Shown here in pieces: positions 52,801 to 61,557 of a stretch of 64,000 nucleotides of DNA. The notes beneath the pieces are model-generated. The model made no database searches and had not been told where the DNA came from. It saw nothing but the letters and a program-made list of their open reading frames with translations. Source of the DNA: Rhodocyclaceae bacterium (GTDB taxonomy: Bacteria > Pseudomonadota > Gammaproteobacteria > Burkholderiales > Rhodocyclaceae). The stretch is from assembly GCA_023230455.1 (NCBI GenBank), contig JALNXH010000016.1:27768-91767 (forward strand), written 5' to 3'. Made by a program: the position numbers and the translations under genes. Positions within the stretch are counted from its first letter, which is position 1. Each line of letters begins with the position of its first letter.

Positions 52801-55020
52801 CGCCCCCTGGCTCGATCCCGTCGTGTAGGAGAAGGTTTTCGCCGTGGTATCGATCGCCGTGACCTGGAAGTCGCCGTTGAACGCTGTAGGCGATGCGCCG
52901 CTGATATTGATCCGGCTGTTGACCGCCAGGCCCGTCGGCAGGGTGGTGACGCTCGCCGTCGCGGTGGTGGTTTTTGCCAGGCAGTTGATGGTGCCCTGTG
53001 TATTGGGCGAGGGGCTGGCGCTGCTGACGGTGAAAGTCACGCTGGAGCGTGCCGGACTGTTGCTGATCGCGGCTGAGGAGGTGATCGACCAGGTACCGTT
53101 GACCGTGCTGTCGTTACCCGCGACGATCACCGTGTCCTTGCCGCTACAGGGATTCCCCGACTCGGCGAAGGTCAGCGTCACCGCCGACCCGGTATTCGCC
53201 TTGGCCGATACGTTGATCGTCCCGGTGGCATTCCCCAGCCCGCTCAGGCTGTTGATCGCCATGGTCTTGGTGCTGTCGAACGCGGTCAGCGCCGTCAGGG
53301 TCTTTACGGTCGCGCCGTTGCTGGCGGTGGCGATGGCCGCCGAACCCGCCGTGGAATTGCCGATGGTGACGTTGCGCCGGTCGGCAACGCTGGTAACCGA
53401 CTTGGTGACCTTGGCGGTGAGGTTGGCAACATCCTTGGTACCCAGGCCCAGCGCGATCGAGGTGATGTCGGTATTCGCCGTGGAGAACGGCGTGCTGGAC
53501 AGGACCGTCGCATCGTGGCAGGTCTTGTCCGTCCCGGAGCCGTCGATCTCGCAGGGATTGCAGTCGCCGTAGCTGCCGTCGGTGCAGGTATAGAGTTTGC
53601 GCGAACTCTGACTGCTGGCATAGGCCTCGCGCAGACGCTGGGCGACAGCACCCTTCTCCACCAGATCGCCGTCCGGGGAGTCGGACTGTCCGCCGGCGCC
53701 GTTCTCCTCGCTGCTGCGGTAGGCCCAGAAGGTCGAATCGTGGGTCCAGTAGCTGCGCGCGGTATTGACGATGAAGCCGGTGGTCTGCGACTCGGCGGCC
53801 ACATTGGCCGCATCCTGGAGCTCCAGCGCATCGCCGTTGAGCGCCAGCTTGTAGAGCTTGAGGTTGCCGAACCAGCGCGGCGCCTTGGTGGCGTCGGGGC
53901 GGAACATGCCGATATACACTTGGTTCAGGTTGGTGCCGCGGACGTTCACGCTCACCGGCAGGGTAGTCGAGGCGAACACCGAATTCACCGCCTGGATTTC
54001 ATTGAAGATCGAATTCAGCGCGTTCAACAGCGAGGTACCCGGATCGCTGCCGGTCGCCGCGTAGTACTTGCCGTTGCCGTTGCTCGCACCGCTCTTCAAG
54101 GTCGCGGTCCATTGCAGATCCTGCGACTGAGTGCCGGGGTCGACCTCGACCACGTAAGTGGCGGCGGTGATGGTCTTGGCCGCGCCGCCGATGGTCATGC
54201 TGAAGCCGGTGTGGGCGAGGAATTTGGCCCACTCGTCGAACCAACTGTCGGTCTCGTTGCCGGTGGGCGACAGGGGCGAAATCTTCGTCTCCTCGGCATT
54301 CCCCGTCGCCGCCACGTCGTTGTTCTTTGCGGTCGCCAGCAGATTGAGCGCCGCCGTGGCTTCCCCGGTCTGGTTGCTGCCCTTGCCATTGCTGATGTAG
54401 ATGATGAAGTTCTTCTGGCAGCCGTCCACCACCGGACTCACATAGGTCGACGCCGTGTTGGGGGTTGCGGAAAAGGCGTTGCCTGCGAGGCTGGTGATCC
54501 AGGAATTGGTCGCATTGCCGCTGTAGTCGGTGCGCGAATCGTGGCCGGCATTGGAGGTCGTTGCCGAATAGGAGGCCAGACCCTTGAAGTAGCGATACGC
54601 CTCGGCCATGGATAAGCCGGGTACCGCATTGTTGGTCTTGTCGCCGGCAAAGCTCGTCGCCGGCGCATTGTTCAGATCGTTGGCCAGGCTCGACAGCGCC
54701 GTCTTGTTGGTACCCGTCATCTGGCGCACCGCGAAGCGCACGTAGCTGCCCTCGATGCTGCCGCCGGCATTGATGGCCAAGCCGACGTTGAATTGGTCGG
54801 AAAGCCCGTTGATCACCGAAATCAGCGCCGTCTTCTCAGCCGCAAAATAGCTCTGCCAGTTGGCCGAGGTGTCGAGCACGATCAGCACGTTCGGCCGTTC
54901 CGACGCGATCGACGGATTGGCCATGAAGATGTCGATATCCTCATGCACCGGATCGAAAGCGGCGTTGGCGACCCCCGGCAGCAGCGCCAGGGACAGGATC
55001 AGATATCTCAGGATTTTCAT
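49843..55020 (-). CDS. pilY1: Type IV pilus tip adhesin PilY1 with inserted repeats
   Basis: A very large (1725 aa) PilY1. Signal peptide MKILRYLILSLALLPGVANA; vWA-like domain ~40-330 (VLIVLDTSANWQS, with a non-canonical MIDAS variant); Cys-rich stretch near residue 487 (TCTDGSYGDCNPCEIDG); then about six tandem repeats at ~690-1100 built on HGF..NDSV.I.GA..NG-type units; and a C-terminal PilY1 beta-propeller (~1130-1600) with an Asp-rich calcium loop DSDSDGDGDT near 1535. PilY1 aids pilus assembly, retraction and adhesion or surface sensing. ATG at 55020 has AAGGAG upstream. Last gene of the pilin operon, followed by a terminator. Confidence 0.93.
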   Translation of the reverse strand: MKILRYLILSLALLPGVANAAFDPVHEDIDIFMANPSIASERPNVLIVLDTSANWQSYFAAEKTALISVINGLSDQFNVGLAINAGGSIEGSYVRFAVRQMTGTNKTALSSLANDLNNAPATSFAGDKTNNAVPGLSMAEAYRYFKGLASYSATTSNAGHDSRTDYSGNATNSWITSLAGNAFSATPNTASTYVSPVVDGCQKNFIIYISNGKGSNQTGEATAALNLLATAKNNDVAATGNAEETKISPLSPTGNETDSWFDEWAKFLAHTGFSMTIGGAAKTITAATYVVEVDPGTQSQDLQWTATLKSGASNGNGKYYAATGSDPGTSLLNALNSIFNEIQAVNSVFASTTLPVSVNVRGTNLNQVYIGMFRPDATKAPRWFGNLKLYKLALNGDALELQDAANVAAESQTTGFIVNTARSYWTHDSTFWAYRSSEENGAGGQSDSPDGDLVEKGAVAQRLREAYASSQSSRKLYTCTDGSYGDCNPCEIDGSGTDKTCHDATVLSSTPFSTANTDITSIALGLGTKDVANLTAKVTKSVTSVADRRNVTIGNSTAGSAAIATASNGATVKTLTALTAFDSTKTMAINSLSGLGNATGTINVSAKANTGSAVTLTFAESGNPCSGKDTVIVAGNDSTVNGTWSITSSAAISNSPARSSVTFTVSSASPSPNTQGTINCLAKTTTATASVTTLPTGLAVNSRINISGASPTAFNGDFQVTAIDTTAKTFSYTTGSSQGAATTAGTLKVYNTVSSGSYSATSTTVRITASAVAHGFFANDSVTLTGVTPTTINGIAVYAGAVTVKTVPSTDSFTYDMSFSGASPLYPPSDATAFGTVYKGATTTVTLTTSSNHGLLTGALADITGLDSCFNTSATAITYLSDTSLSYATASACPPLTSVPAGATVAGSSYSTTVTATLANHGYSVGNSIVIDDGTTAAHNGTFSVASVPDANTFTYVNAAVGGVGPAGQYTVRLLVGPLVYVNAVGHGFSTNDSITVAGANPTGYNGAHTITVVDADNFTYPTAIAIGANTGTTVTASKNTTTAVATSANHGFADNSAVAISGATPGAFNGTFTITSIDVNTFRYTLASAQGDASGTILAAAGTGSSSERDQVINWVRGQDNNEDENGNGSTTDCRASVQGDVLHSRPAVINYNRFGGDNDVYVYYGANDGVFHAIKGGVTTDASDTSGLLPGQEAWGFVPQEAFTNLKRLRNNSPQIGSDFKRPYFMDGPIGVYSIDGNNDTKIQSSTSSDHVYLYVGARRGGRYIYSFDATSPSNPKFRWKIDQNTSGFSELGYSWSLPTVVTGVTGYSNPVLIFGGGYDPTVEDVENCTITGTTAASYSLGVYTPGSVTFNEGDITYASVGTGCTVTDPVSTTVNRGMGRAIYVVDAITGERIWWASYRGSGADLEVAGMDYAIPSDVTVVKNVSGGNTNRAYVGDTGGNLWRLDFGDADRSNWKVTLIAAVGDRTTAAGRRKFLSPPDVVGQTGYDAIVIGAGDREHPFDNTVTNNFYLFKDRGDDTGPASGTTHYLADSDSDGDGDTLTVLTRAGVAADGSGNPVITHSNTTDGQLYNATSNCVQQACNSTTQAAESAKLAAADGWYITLGTGEKVIGNALILNGVVFFNTNQPSQTADASCVANLGVARQYQVSVDTAGAANGSDLGDRSETHAGGGFLPSPVHVVVQVEDAEGNLVTKEGVISGTSVQTPTTGAIGARTRRFWYKEID

Positions 55021-55051
55021 GCCGAACTCCTTTGCGCCGACGATTCGGCGC

Positions 55052-55555
55052 TTATTCCGGGCAGTGCTCCGCCAACATACGGACGGTGACACCGCGATAA
55101 AGGGTGACCTTGGCGCCACTGACGCTGTCGGTAGCATCGGCTTTGATGACCCAGTTGTTGTCGTCGGGCGCCAGTTCGCCGAGTTTTTTTGTGTAGCCGG
55201 TGGCTGGTTGCGACTTGGTACATTGCGGAGCCGTCACGCTGCCGATCTTCGGATTGGTGATGGAGCAGGTTCCAGCCGTGACCACGCTTCCGTCCGAGCA
55301 GATGTCCTTGGCAGCGGCCGTGCCGGCCTGGACCGCCGCATCGTCGAAAGTTGCGCTGGAACTCACCAGTTGCTCGATGGCCGAATCGGTGAGCATTTCC
55401 ATCTGTTTCTGCCACTGGAAATTGCCGGTAATCCGGAGATTCACATTGGCCAGGCGAATCCCGGCCAAAACAAAAAGCGTCAACATCACCAGCATGACCA
55501 GGGTGATGATCAGGGTGACACCTGACTCGCGCGGCCGGGTGCGAGGGGAGATCAT
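55052..55555 (-). CDS. pilX: Minor pilin / assembly protein PilX
   Basis: A 167-residue PilX-like minor pilin. The N-terminal basic stretch MISPRTRPRESGVTLIITLV is a short leader followed by a hydrophobic helix; the cleavage region (SG|VTLI) departs from the usual G|FTLIE by lacking the glutamate at +5, as is normal in PilX. ATNL-like and NFQWQKQMEMLTDSAIEQL segments agree with the family. A Cys pair near CTKSQ and EHCPE lies at the C-terminus. ATG at 55555 overlaps the pilW stop as ATGA; pilY1 follows after 31 nt with its own AAGGAG. Confidence 0.9.
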   Translation of the reverse strand: MISPRTRPRESGVTLIITLVMLVMLTLFVLAGIRLANVNLRITGNFQWQKQMEMLTDSAIEQLVSSSATFDDAAVQAGTAAAKDICSDGSVVTAGTCSITNPKIGSVTAPQCTKSQPATGYTKKLGELAPDDNNWVIKADATDSVSGAKVTLYRGVTVRMLAEHCPE

Positions 55556-56700
55556 GTTTCGCGCCTCCCGCCGACATTGGTGATGTAGATCTGCTGGTGA
55601 AATGCGTGGCGGCGGAATTTCGCCGCGGCGCCGCTCGGGGTATAACTGATCCCGCCGCCGAGGTCGTAGCTGTTGCCATCGGTATAGCCGGTACTCGACT
55701 CGGTATTGCGGGCGAGCACCCTGACTTCGACCTGCACCACGTTTTGCCAATCGGCCACCGTGGCCGGCGCCGACAGACCGCCGGAATCGACCTGGCCATT
55801 GCCGTCGGTATCGACGCCGTAGTGCGCCTTGAAGAATTCCACCCCTTCGACCAGCGGCACCACGGTCATGGTCGCGGCGCCCCCGGAAGCCGTCAGTTCG
55901 AGGCGTTTCAGGGTGGGGATAGTGTCGTCGTCTGCGGTACACATGCCATTGCTGCCGCTACCGCTGCGACAGTTGGCAACGAAGTAAATGTCGACGTGCA
56001 GCTTGCGTATATAGGCGGCGATCGTCGGCCGCGTTGCCGGCGTTCCGGAGAGTGCCTGGGTGAAATCCTTGCGTTGCAGTTCGGCGGCAGTCGCCGCGCC
56101 TTTGGCGTTTTTGCTGCTGTCGATCGCGGTTCCCGATCCGTACTGGATGTCGAGCAGCGAGTCGGAGGTCTGCACATAAACCATCCCGGCATCGGGCGTG
56201 GCCGAGGTCGTGGTTGGCGGGTCGATCAATGGAATCGTGTCCAGCCGACGCACCACGAGAATGTCGCTGCCCGGTTTCAGCGTGTCGCTATCGATCCAGG
56301 CTTGGCACGCTGTCGGCACTGTAGCGGAAGCGGACGCCGTCGCTGCCGCATAGCCCTGGATGAAAAAAGCCAGCGGGCTGTTCGCCGTCGCTGCGCTCAC
56401 ATTGCCCTCCGCCGGAATGGCGCACGGGTCGGGCAACGACGCTGCGGCGGGCGGCACCGCGGAGAACTCGCCGTAGTAGCCGGCAAGGCGCACGGTATTG
56501 CTGAGCAGGTCGACCGCATAGCGTCCGTTCTCGATCTGCATCGCTGCCTTGAACTGCTCTCGATTGGTCTCGGATATTTTTGTAAACATCGTCGCCAGCG
56601 CCAACGAGATGATGAGTCCGATGGTCATCGCGATCATCACCTCGATCAGCGAAAAACCATCCGCCATATGGCGTCGAGGCCGGAGCGGCAACCCCATCAT
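55552..56700 (-). CDS. pilW: Minor pilin PilW
   Basis: A 382-residue minor pilin of the PilW type. The prepilin leader ends ADG|FSLIEVMIAMTIGL with conserved Glu at position +5. The mature part has an alpha-beta fold with Cys-containing loops (LPDPCAIPAEG, FVANCRSGSGSNGMCTADDD). ATG at 56700 overlaps the pilV stop by 4 nt (ATGA). It is one of the core pilus-priming minor pilins acting with PilV, PilX, FimT and PilY1. Length is on the long side but within family range. Confidence 0.92.
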   Translation of the reverse strand: MMGLPLRPRRHMADGFSLIEVMIAMTIGLIISLALATMFTKISETNREQFKAAMQIENGRYAVDLLSNTVRLAGYYGEFSAVPPAAASLPDPCAIPAEGNVSAATANSPLAFFIQGYAAATASASATVPTACQAWIDSDTLKPGSDILVVRRLDTIPLIDPPTTTSATPDAGMVYVQTSDSLLDIQYGSGTAIDSSKNAKGAATAAELQRKDFTQALSGTPATRPTIAAYIRKLHVDIYFVANCRSGSGSNGMCTADDDTIPTLKRLELTASGGAATMTVVPLVEGVEFFKAHYGVDTDGNGQVDSGGLSAPATVADWQNVVQVEVRVLARNTESSTGYTDGNSYDLGGGISYTPSGAAAKFRRHAFHQQIYITNVGGRRET

Positions 56701-57284
56701 GACAACCGCCCCAGCCGGAACGACATGGAAACCACGCGTCGTCTGGCTTCCGATCCATAAAGGCCGTTGGCGCAATTGGTCGAGGAAGCGAGGGTCTCCT
56801 GGGTTCCCTGCCAGACGACCGACACGGTGAACAATCCTGAATCGACCACACCGGAAATCTCCGTCGCCGGATCGTAGGAAATACAGCCGCGGGCGCCTGC
56901 CATCGCGCCGATCTTGCTGCCACCGGAATTCGTCTCCGCAGATCCTTGCAGCAGCAACGACCAAGCGCACAGATCCTTCCCCGCCTGGGTACTGGTGCAA
57001 TCCACGACATAGGAATCGTCGCCGGCCGTCCCCAGGTAGCTGACGCCGGTCGCGGGATCCGTGATGTTCTTGAACGACCCCATGGCGGTTCGATTCATCC
57101 GCAAGCGCTCGACCATGTCGTTCGCCAGAAGAATCGCCTGGCTGCGCTGGTAAGACTCGAATTCGGCATTCATCGCACGGGCCTGCAACGCCGCCAGGCC
57201 CAGCACACCGACAGCGACGATGAGCATCGAGACGAGAACCTCGATCAGTGAAGCGCCGGATTGGTTCTTGCGACGGACAGTCAT
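56697..57284 (-). CDS. pilV: Minor pilin PilV
   Basis: A 195-residue minor pilin. Leader MTVRRKNQSG|ASLIEVLVSMLIVAVG carries the prepilin-peptidase glycine and Glu at +5. The C-terminal part has the usual Cys-bearing loop (CTSTQAGKDLCAW, CISYDPATE). ATG at 57284 has GAGGGA upstream; a longer reading at 57371 overlaps the fimT gene and is not needed. fimT ends 8 nt upstream. Part of the minor-pilin priming complex. Confidence 0.9.
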   Translation of the reverse strand: MTVRRKNQSGASLIEVLVSMLIVAVGVLGLAALQARAMNAEFESYQRSQAILLANDMVERLRMNRTAMGSFKNITDPATGVSYLGTAGDDSYVVDCTSTQAGKDLCAWSLLLQGSAETNSGGSKIGAMAGARGCISYDPATEISGVVDSGLFTVSVVWQGTQETLASSTNCANGLYGSEARRRVVSMSFRLGRLS

Positions 57285-57292
57285 GGAATCCC

Positions 57293-57853
57293 TCACTGGC
57301 AACCGTTGTCGGGATCGCCGTCGGTATCGAGCCGGGCTTCCGGCAGACCGCTCAGACTCAGCGTGATGCAACGTGCAGGAATTTCGCCATAGTTCGACGA
57401 CGACATGATGAAGCTGATACCGCTGGAGGCCGCTAAAGGGCGGCCGTTTCCGCCGAAAGTGACGTTCGCCGTGATGACGTCTCCGTCGCTCTCGGTCTGC
57501 ACCACAGAAACGCTGGCATCCAGGGCATCTTGCTTCTGTAGCGTGGTCGTTGAACCGCTGGTGAACTGCACCGTCCAGCCACCGCCCCAGCCGCTTGCGG
57601 AGGGAACGACGTTGACCGAGCTATTGCGTTTGATGGCTTCGCTGCGCGCCAGCAGTAGCGCCGAGAACATGTCGCTGTTCGCCCCGCGTACCCGCTGACC
57701 GGCGATCATTTGTTGAAAGTTGGGCAGTGCGATCGCCAACAGAATCCCCATGATCGCAATCGCAATCATCAGCTCAATGACGGTGAATCCACGCTCGCCA
57801 GCGCTGTGCGGTTGCATTTCAACCAGTCGATGGGGGTGGGCGATTTGTGGCAT
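57293..57853 (-). CDS. fimT: Minor pilin FimT/GspH-type
   Basis: A 186-residue GspH/FimT-like minor pilin. The signature is GERG|FTVIELMIAIAIMGILLAIALPNFQQM, with the glutamate at +5. The chosen ATG at 57853 lies 1 nt after the pilE stop (TGA-G-ATG), suggesting coupling; an inner ATG at 57817 would give a shorter leader. The C-terminal CITLSLSGLPEARL is characteristic of FimT/GspH. Acts in pilus initiation alongside PilV, PilW, PilX and PilY1. Confidence 0.87.
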   Translation of the reverse strand: MPQIAHPHRLVEMQPHSAGERGFTVIELMIAIAIMGILLAIALPNFQQMIAGQRVRGANSDMFSALLLARSEAIKRNSSVNVVPSASGWGGGWTVQFTSGSTTTLQKQDALDASVSVVQTESDGDVITANVTFGGNGRPLAASSGISFIMSSSNYGEIPARCITLSLSGLPEARLDTDGDPDNGCQ

Positions 57854-57854
57854 C

Positions 57855-58247
57855 TCACCACTTCCCAACCGGGGTCTTGGCTCCGGTATTGTCCAGCGTC
57901 AACGTGCCGTCGGCCGCCTGGGAGCCCCCCGCAACAGGCGTGGCGGTAATCGTGAACCCGAGCGGCGTGGCGGTGGTCGCAATGGCGATCGTATATTTTC
58001 CGCTCACGTCGCTCGGCGTACTGGAGTAACCCAACGCCGCTTCGGTCGAAGCATAGGCACGGCTGTCGAGCAGATACTGTTCCTGCTTGCTGGCCAGCGC
58101 AAGCATGTGCTGCTGGGCCGCCGAACGGTTGGCCTTGACCAGATAGCTCTGATAATTCGGGATCGCTATCGCCGCAAGAATGCCGATGATGGCGACGGCA
58201 ATCATCAATTCCAGCAGCGTGAAACCGGCAGCGCGCATAGACCTCAC
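57855..58247 (-). CDS. pilE: Type IV pilin PilE-like
   Basis: A 130-residue pilin, first gene of the minor-pilin operon; in betaproteobacteria this position holds a PilE-type minor pilin. Leader RAAG|FTLLELMIAVAIIGILAAIAIPNYQSYL is canonical. GTG at 58247 is preferred because AAGGAG lies 7 nt upstream; an ATG at 58238 is poorly spaced. The C-terminal beta domain is short and lacks a clear disulfide loop. No convincing sigma-54 (PilR-type) promoter was found in the 300 bp upstream. Confidence 0.9.
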   Translation of the reverse strand: MRSMRAAGFTLLELMIAVAIIGILAAIAIPNYQSYLVKANRSAAQQHMLALASKQEQYLLDSRAYASTEAALGYSSTPSDVSGKYTIAIATTATPLGFTITATPVAGGSQAADGTLTLDNTGAKTPVGKW

Positions 58248-58554
58248 AATCCATCTCCTTCGCCAAAGCCCGGGATTCCGGACGCCCCGGGGTCGATCAG
58301 ATGATCCCCCCCTGCATGTGCGTTTTCCATCGGCGATCCCCGATTCGATTGCCCTAGGGAATCGCCTAGCCGGGCGCGGCAGTTCGATTTGCGGCGATAA
58401 GCCGGCGTGAAAGCGACTTTTCTTTTAGAATCCATCGCCCAAACACTGCGCTTTTCCGGTTGGCGCACCCTCCGCAGGGCCTCTCGCCCGACATTACCCA
58501 CTGCCTGAACCGGTACCCCCTTGGGGGCAGGCCGATCCAGGAAAGCCACAACCG
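58248..58554. other. Divergent promoter region between pilE and rhlE
   Basis: 307 bp with no gene. It holds an imperfect inverted repeat (58332-58340 against 58357-58366, one bulge) and a TAGAAT -10-like hexamer at 58426-58431 facing rhlE without a matching -35. Nothing resembling a sigma-54 site was seen on either strand. Confidence 0.4.
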
Positions 58555-59958
<1,404 letters not shown>

Positions 59959-60002
59959 CTTCCTTTATTGAAATCAACCGGCGACGCTTACGACGCACTG
60001 CG

Positions 60003-61118
60003 TTAGTGGCTCAAGCGGATGTGCTCGTCGCCGCTGGCGGCGACCTTCTCCAGGCAGGCCAGCACTTCAAGGCTTGCCTGCTCCATGCGTTCGACCGCCC
60101 CGAACCCGGCCGCCTGGTTGCCTTCCTTGAATAAACGCACGGCGGCCATGCCGTTTTCATGGAAACGCGCATGCGGCTGCTCCATTTCGCGGAACCCCGG
60201 CAGCTGTGCAAAGGAGGTGCGCCCATCGCCTTCGTAGTACCACTTGCCGAGGCGGCAGCCGCGGTGGTCGGAAAAATCTTTGCCCTCTTTATCCGACAGG
60301 GACATGAAAACGCGATAGACCTCGAACTTGTAGACCAGATGATCGATCTTCGCTACTTCGGCGAAGGCGCGCAGCGAAGAATGCAGCGCCGTGCGCTCGG
60401 TGAGCGCCGACATCCCGTTGAGGCGCGCCATTTCGGCTTCGGCGGCATGACCTTCGGCGCTGAACACGTCGGATTTCTGCGCCCACTGCTCCATCTGCGC
60501 CTTCGTCAGGCGTGTCTCTTCCTGGATCGAGAGCACCAGCGAGGAGATTTCGCTGGTGGCGCTGCTGGTGCGTTCCGCCAGCTTGCGTACCTCGTCGGCC
60601 ACCACCGCGAAGCCGCGGCCCTGCTCACCGGCGCGTGCCGCCTCGATTGCCGCGTTCAGCGCGAGCAGGTTGGTCTGGTCGGCAATCTCCTTGATCAGCT
60701 GGAGAATCCCGCCGATCTCTCCGGTGCGCTGCGACAGGCTATCGACGCGCGCGGCCATTTGCCGCGTGTCGATAGCCAGAGTTTCCATATTGGCGGCCAT
60801 CGACTCCATCGAGCTGCGGCTGCCGTCCGAGACGCGGGCCATTTCGGCTGCCCGCTCCGCCTCGCCCTTCATTGCGCTGGCAACGAGGAACTGCGATTTC
60901 TGCACTTCGCCGAAGGAGTTGCCGAACGACTGCATGCTGCGATAAATCTGCGCGCATTTCTCCAGATCGGCCGCCATCGCCTCCTGCCGTGAACGCATGC
61001 TGGCCTCCTCTTCGCGCGCTTGAACGAGTTCCCTTTCGAGCGCCGCGACACGGCTGTCGGCCTGATGTAAGGCGGACTCCAGCTGGGCAATGCGTTTCCT
61101 GCTTTTCAAACCGAACAT
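60003..61118 (-). CDS. Cytoplasmic chemoreceptor-like protein with C-terminal CZB domain
   Basis: A 371-residue protein without membrane helices: N-terminal coiled coil (~1-60), MCP signalling domain (~80-235) with the conserved tip EIADQTNLLALNAAIEAARA, and a C-terminal CZB (chemoreceptor zinc-binding) domain. The CZB ligands appear as His in DHLVYK, Cys in CRLGKWYY, and two His in PHARFH. CZB domains bind zinc and can sense oxidants. No che genes are near, so the partner kinase is elsewhere. GGAGG lies 5-6 nt before the ATG. Confidence 0.9.
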   Translation of the reverse strand: MFGLKSRKRIAQLESALHQADSRVAALERELVQAREEEASMRSRQEAMAADLEKCAQIYRSMQSFGNSFGEVQKSQFLVASAMKGEAERAAEMARVSDGSRSSMESMAANMETLAIDTRQMAARVDSLSQRTGEIGGILQLIKEIADQTNLLALNAAIEAARAGEQGRGFAVVADEVRKLAERTSSATSEISSLVLSIQEETRLTKAQMEQWAQKSDVFSAEGHAAEAEMARLNGMSALTERTALHSSLRAFAEVAKIDHLVYKFEVYRVFMSLSDKEGKDFSDHRGCRLGKWYYEGDGRTSFAQLPGFREMEQPHARFHENGMAAVRLFKEGNQAAGFGAVERMEQASLEVLACLEKVAASGDEHIRLSH

Positions 61119-61557
61119 GCAACCTCCGTGGGATCAATATGGAAATATCCTCGATGCAATGAGTGAGTGCGCACCCCTGCATCGTTATTTTTTGCGCGGC
61201 CGCAGTCCTGCAAACCGCCTGTACCGGATTCCGCGGGGAGAGGGAAAACCGCCCGCTCCATTCGCTGAGAGGCATTTTACCGACTCCCCCCCCAAAACCT
61301 TGCCCGACATCCGTTCGGGGCCCCGAAAACCTTCAAATGTGGCTTTCCCGCTCACAATAGCCATGATTTTCTGTATCCTTGCCCCTCGGAAATCGGTGGC
61401 ACGGCTTTTCTGCACCAAAGCTGAGCTGCATATCCGAATGCAAGCCTGTCGGCCGACCTGTGCCGAACCCCAGACTCCGAAAACTGTTGGCTGCGCCGCC
61501 CATCGGCATGAAGGCGGCCGAGGCCAATTTGCACTGCGATTGAACGAGGGAGAAGTT
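61119..61557. other. Divergent region between the CZB receptor and pntA
   Basis: 439 bp with no supportable gene. It should hold the promoters of both genes, but no hexamer pair was convincing; a TGGCAC-like sequence near 61398 has wrong spacing for sigma-54. A poly-C run occurs at about 61287-61295. Confidence 0.4.

Noticed and set aside
58248..58400. PilR/sigma-54 promoter for the pilE operon
   Set aside because: No GG-N10-GC pair with acceptable context could be found on the minus strand.
61398..61416. TGGCAC-like sequence upstream of pntA as a sigma-54 promoter
   Set aside because: The GC element lies two bases too far from the GG element for a sigma-54 -24/-12 promoter.
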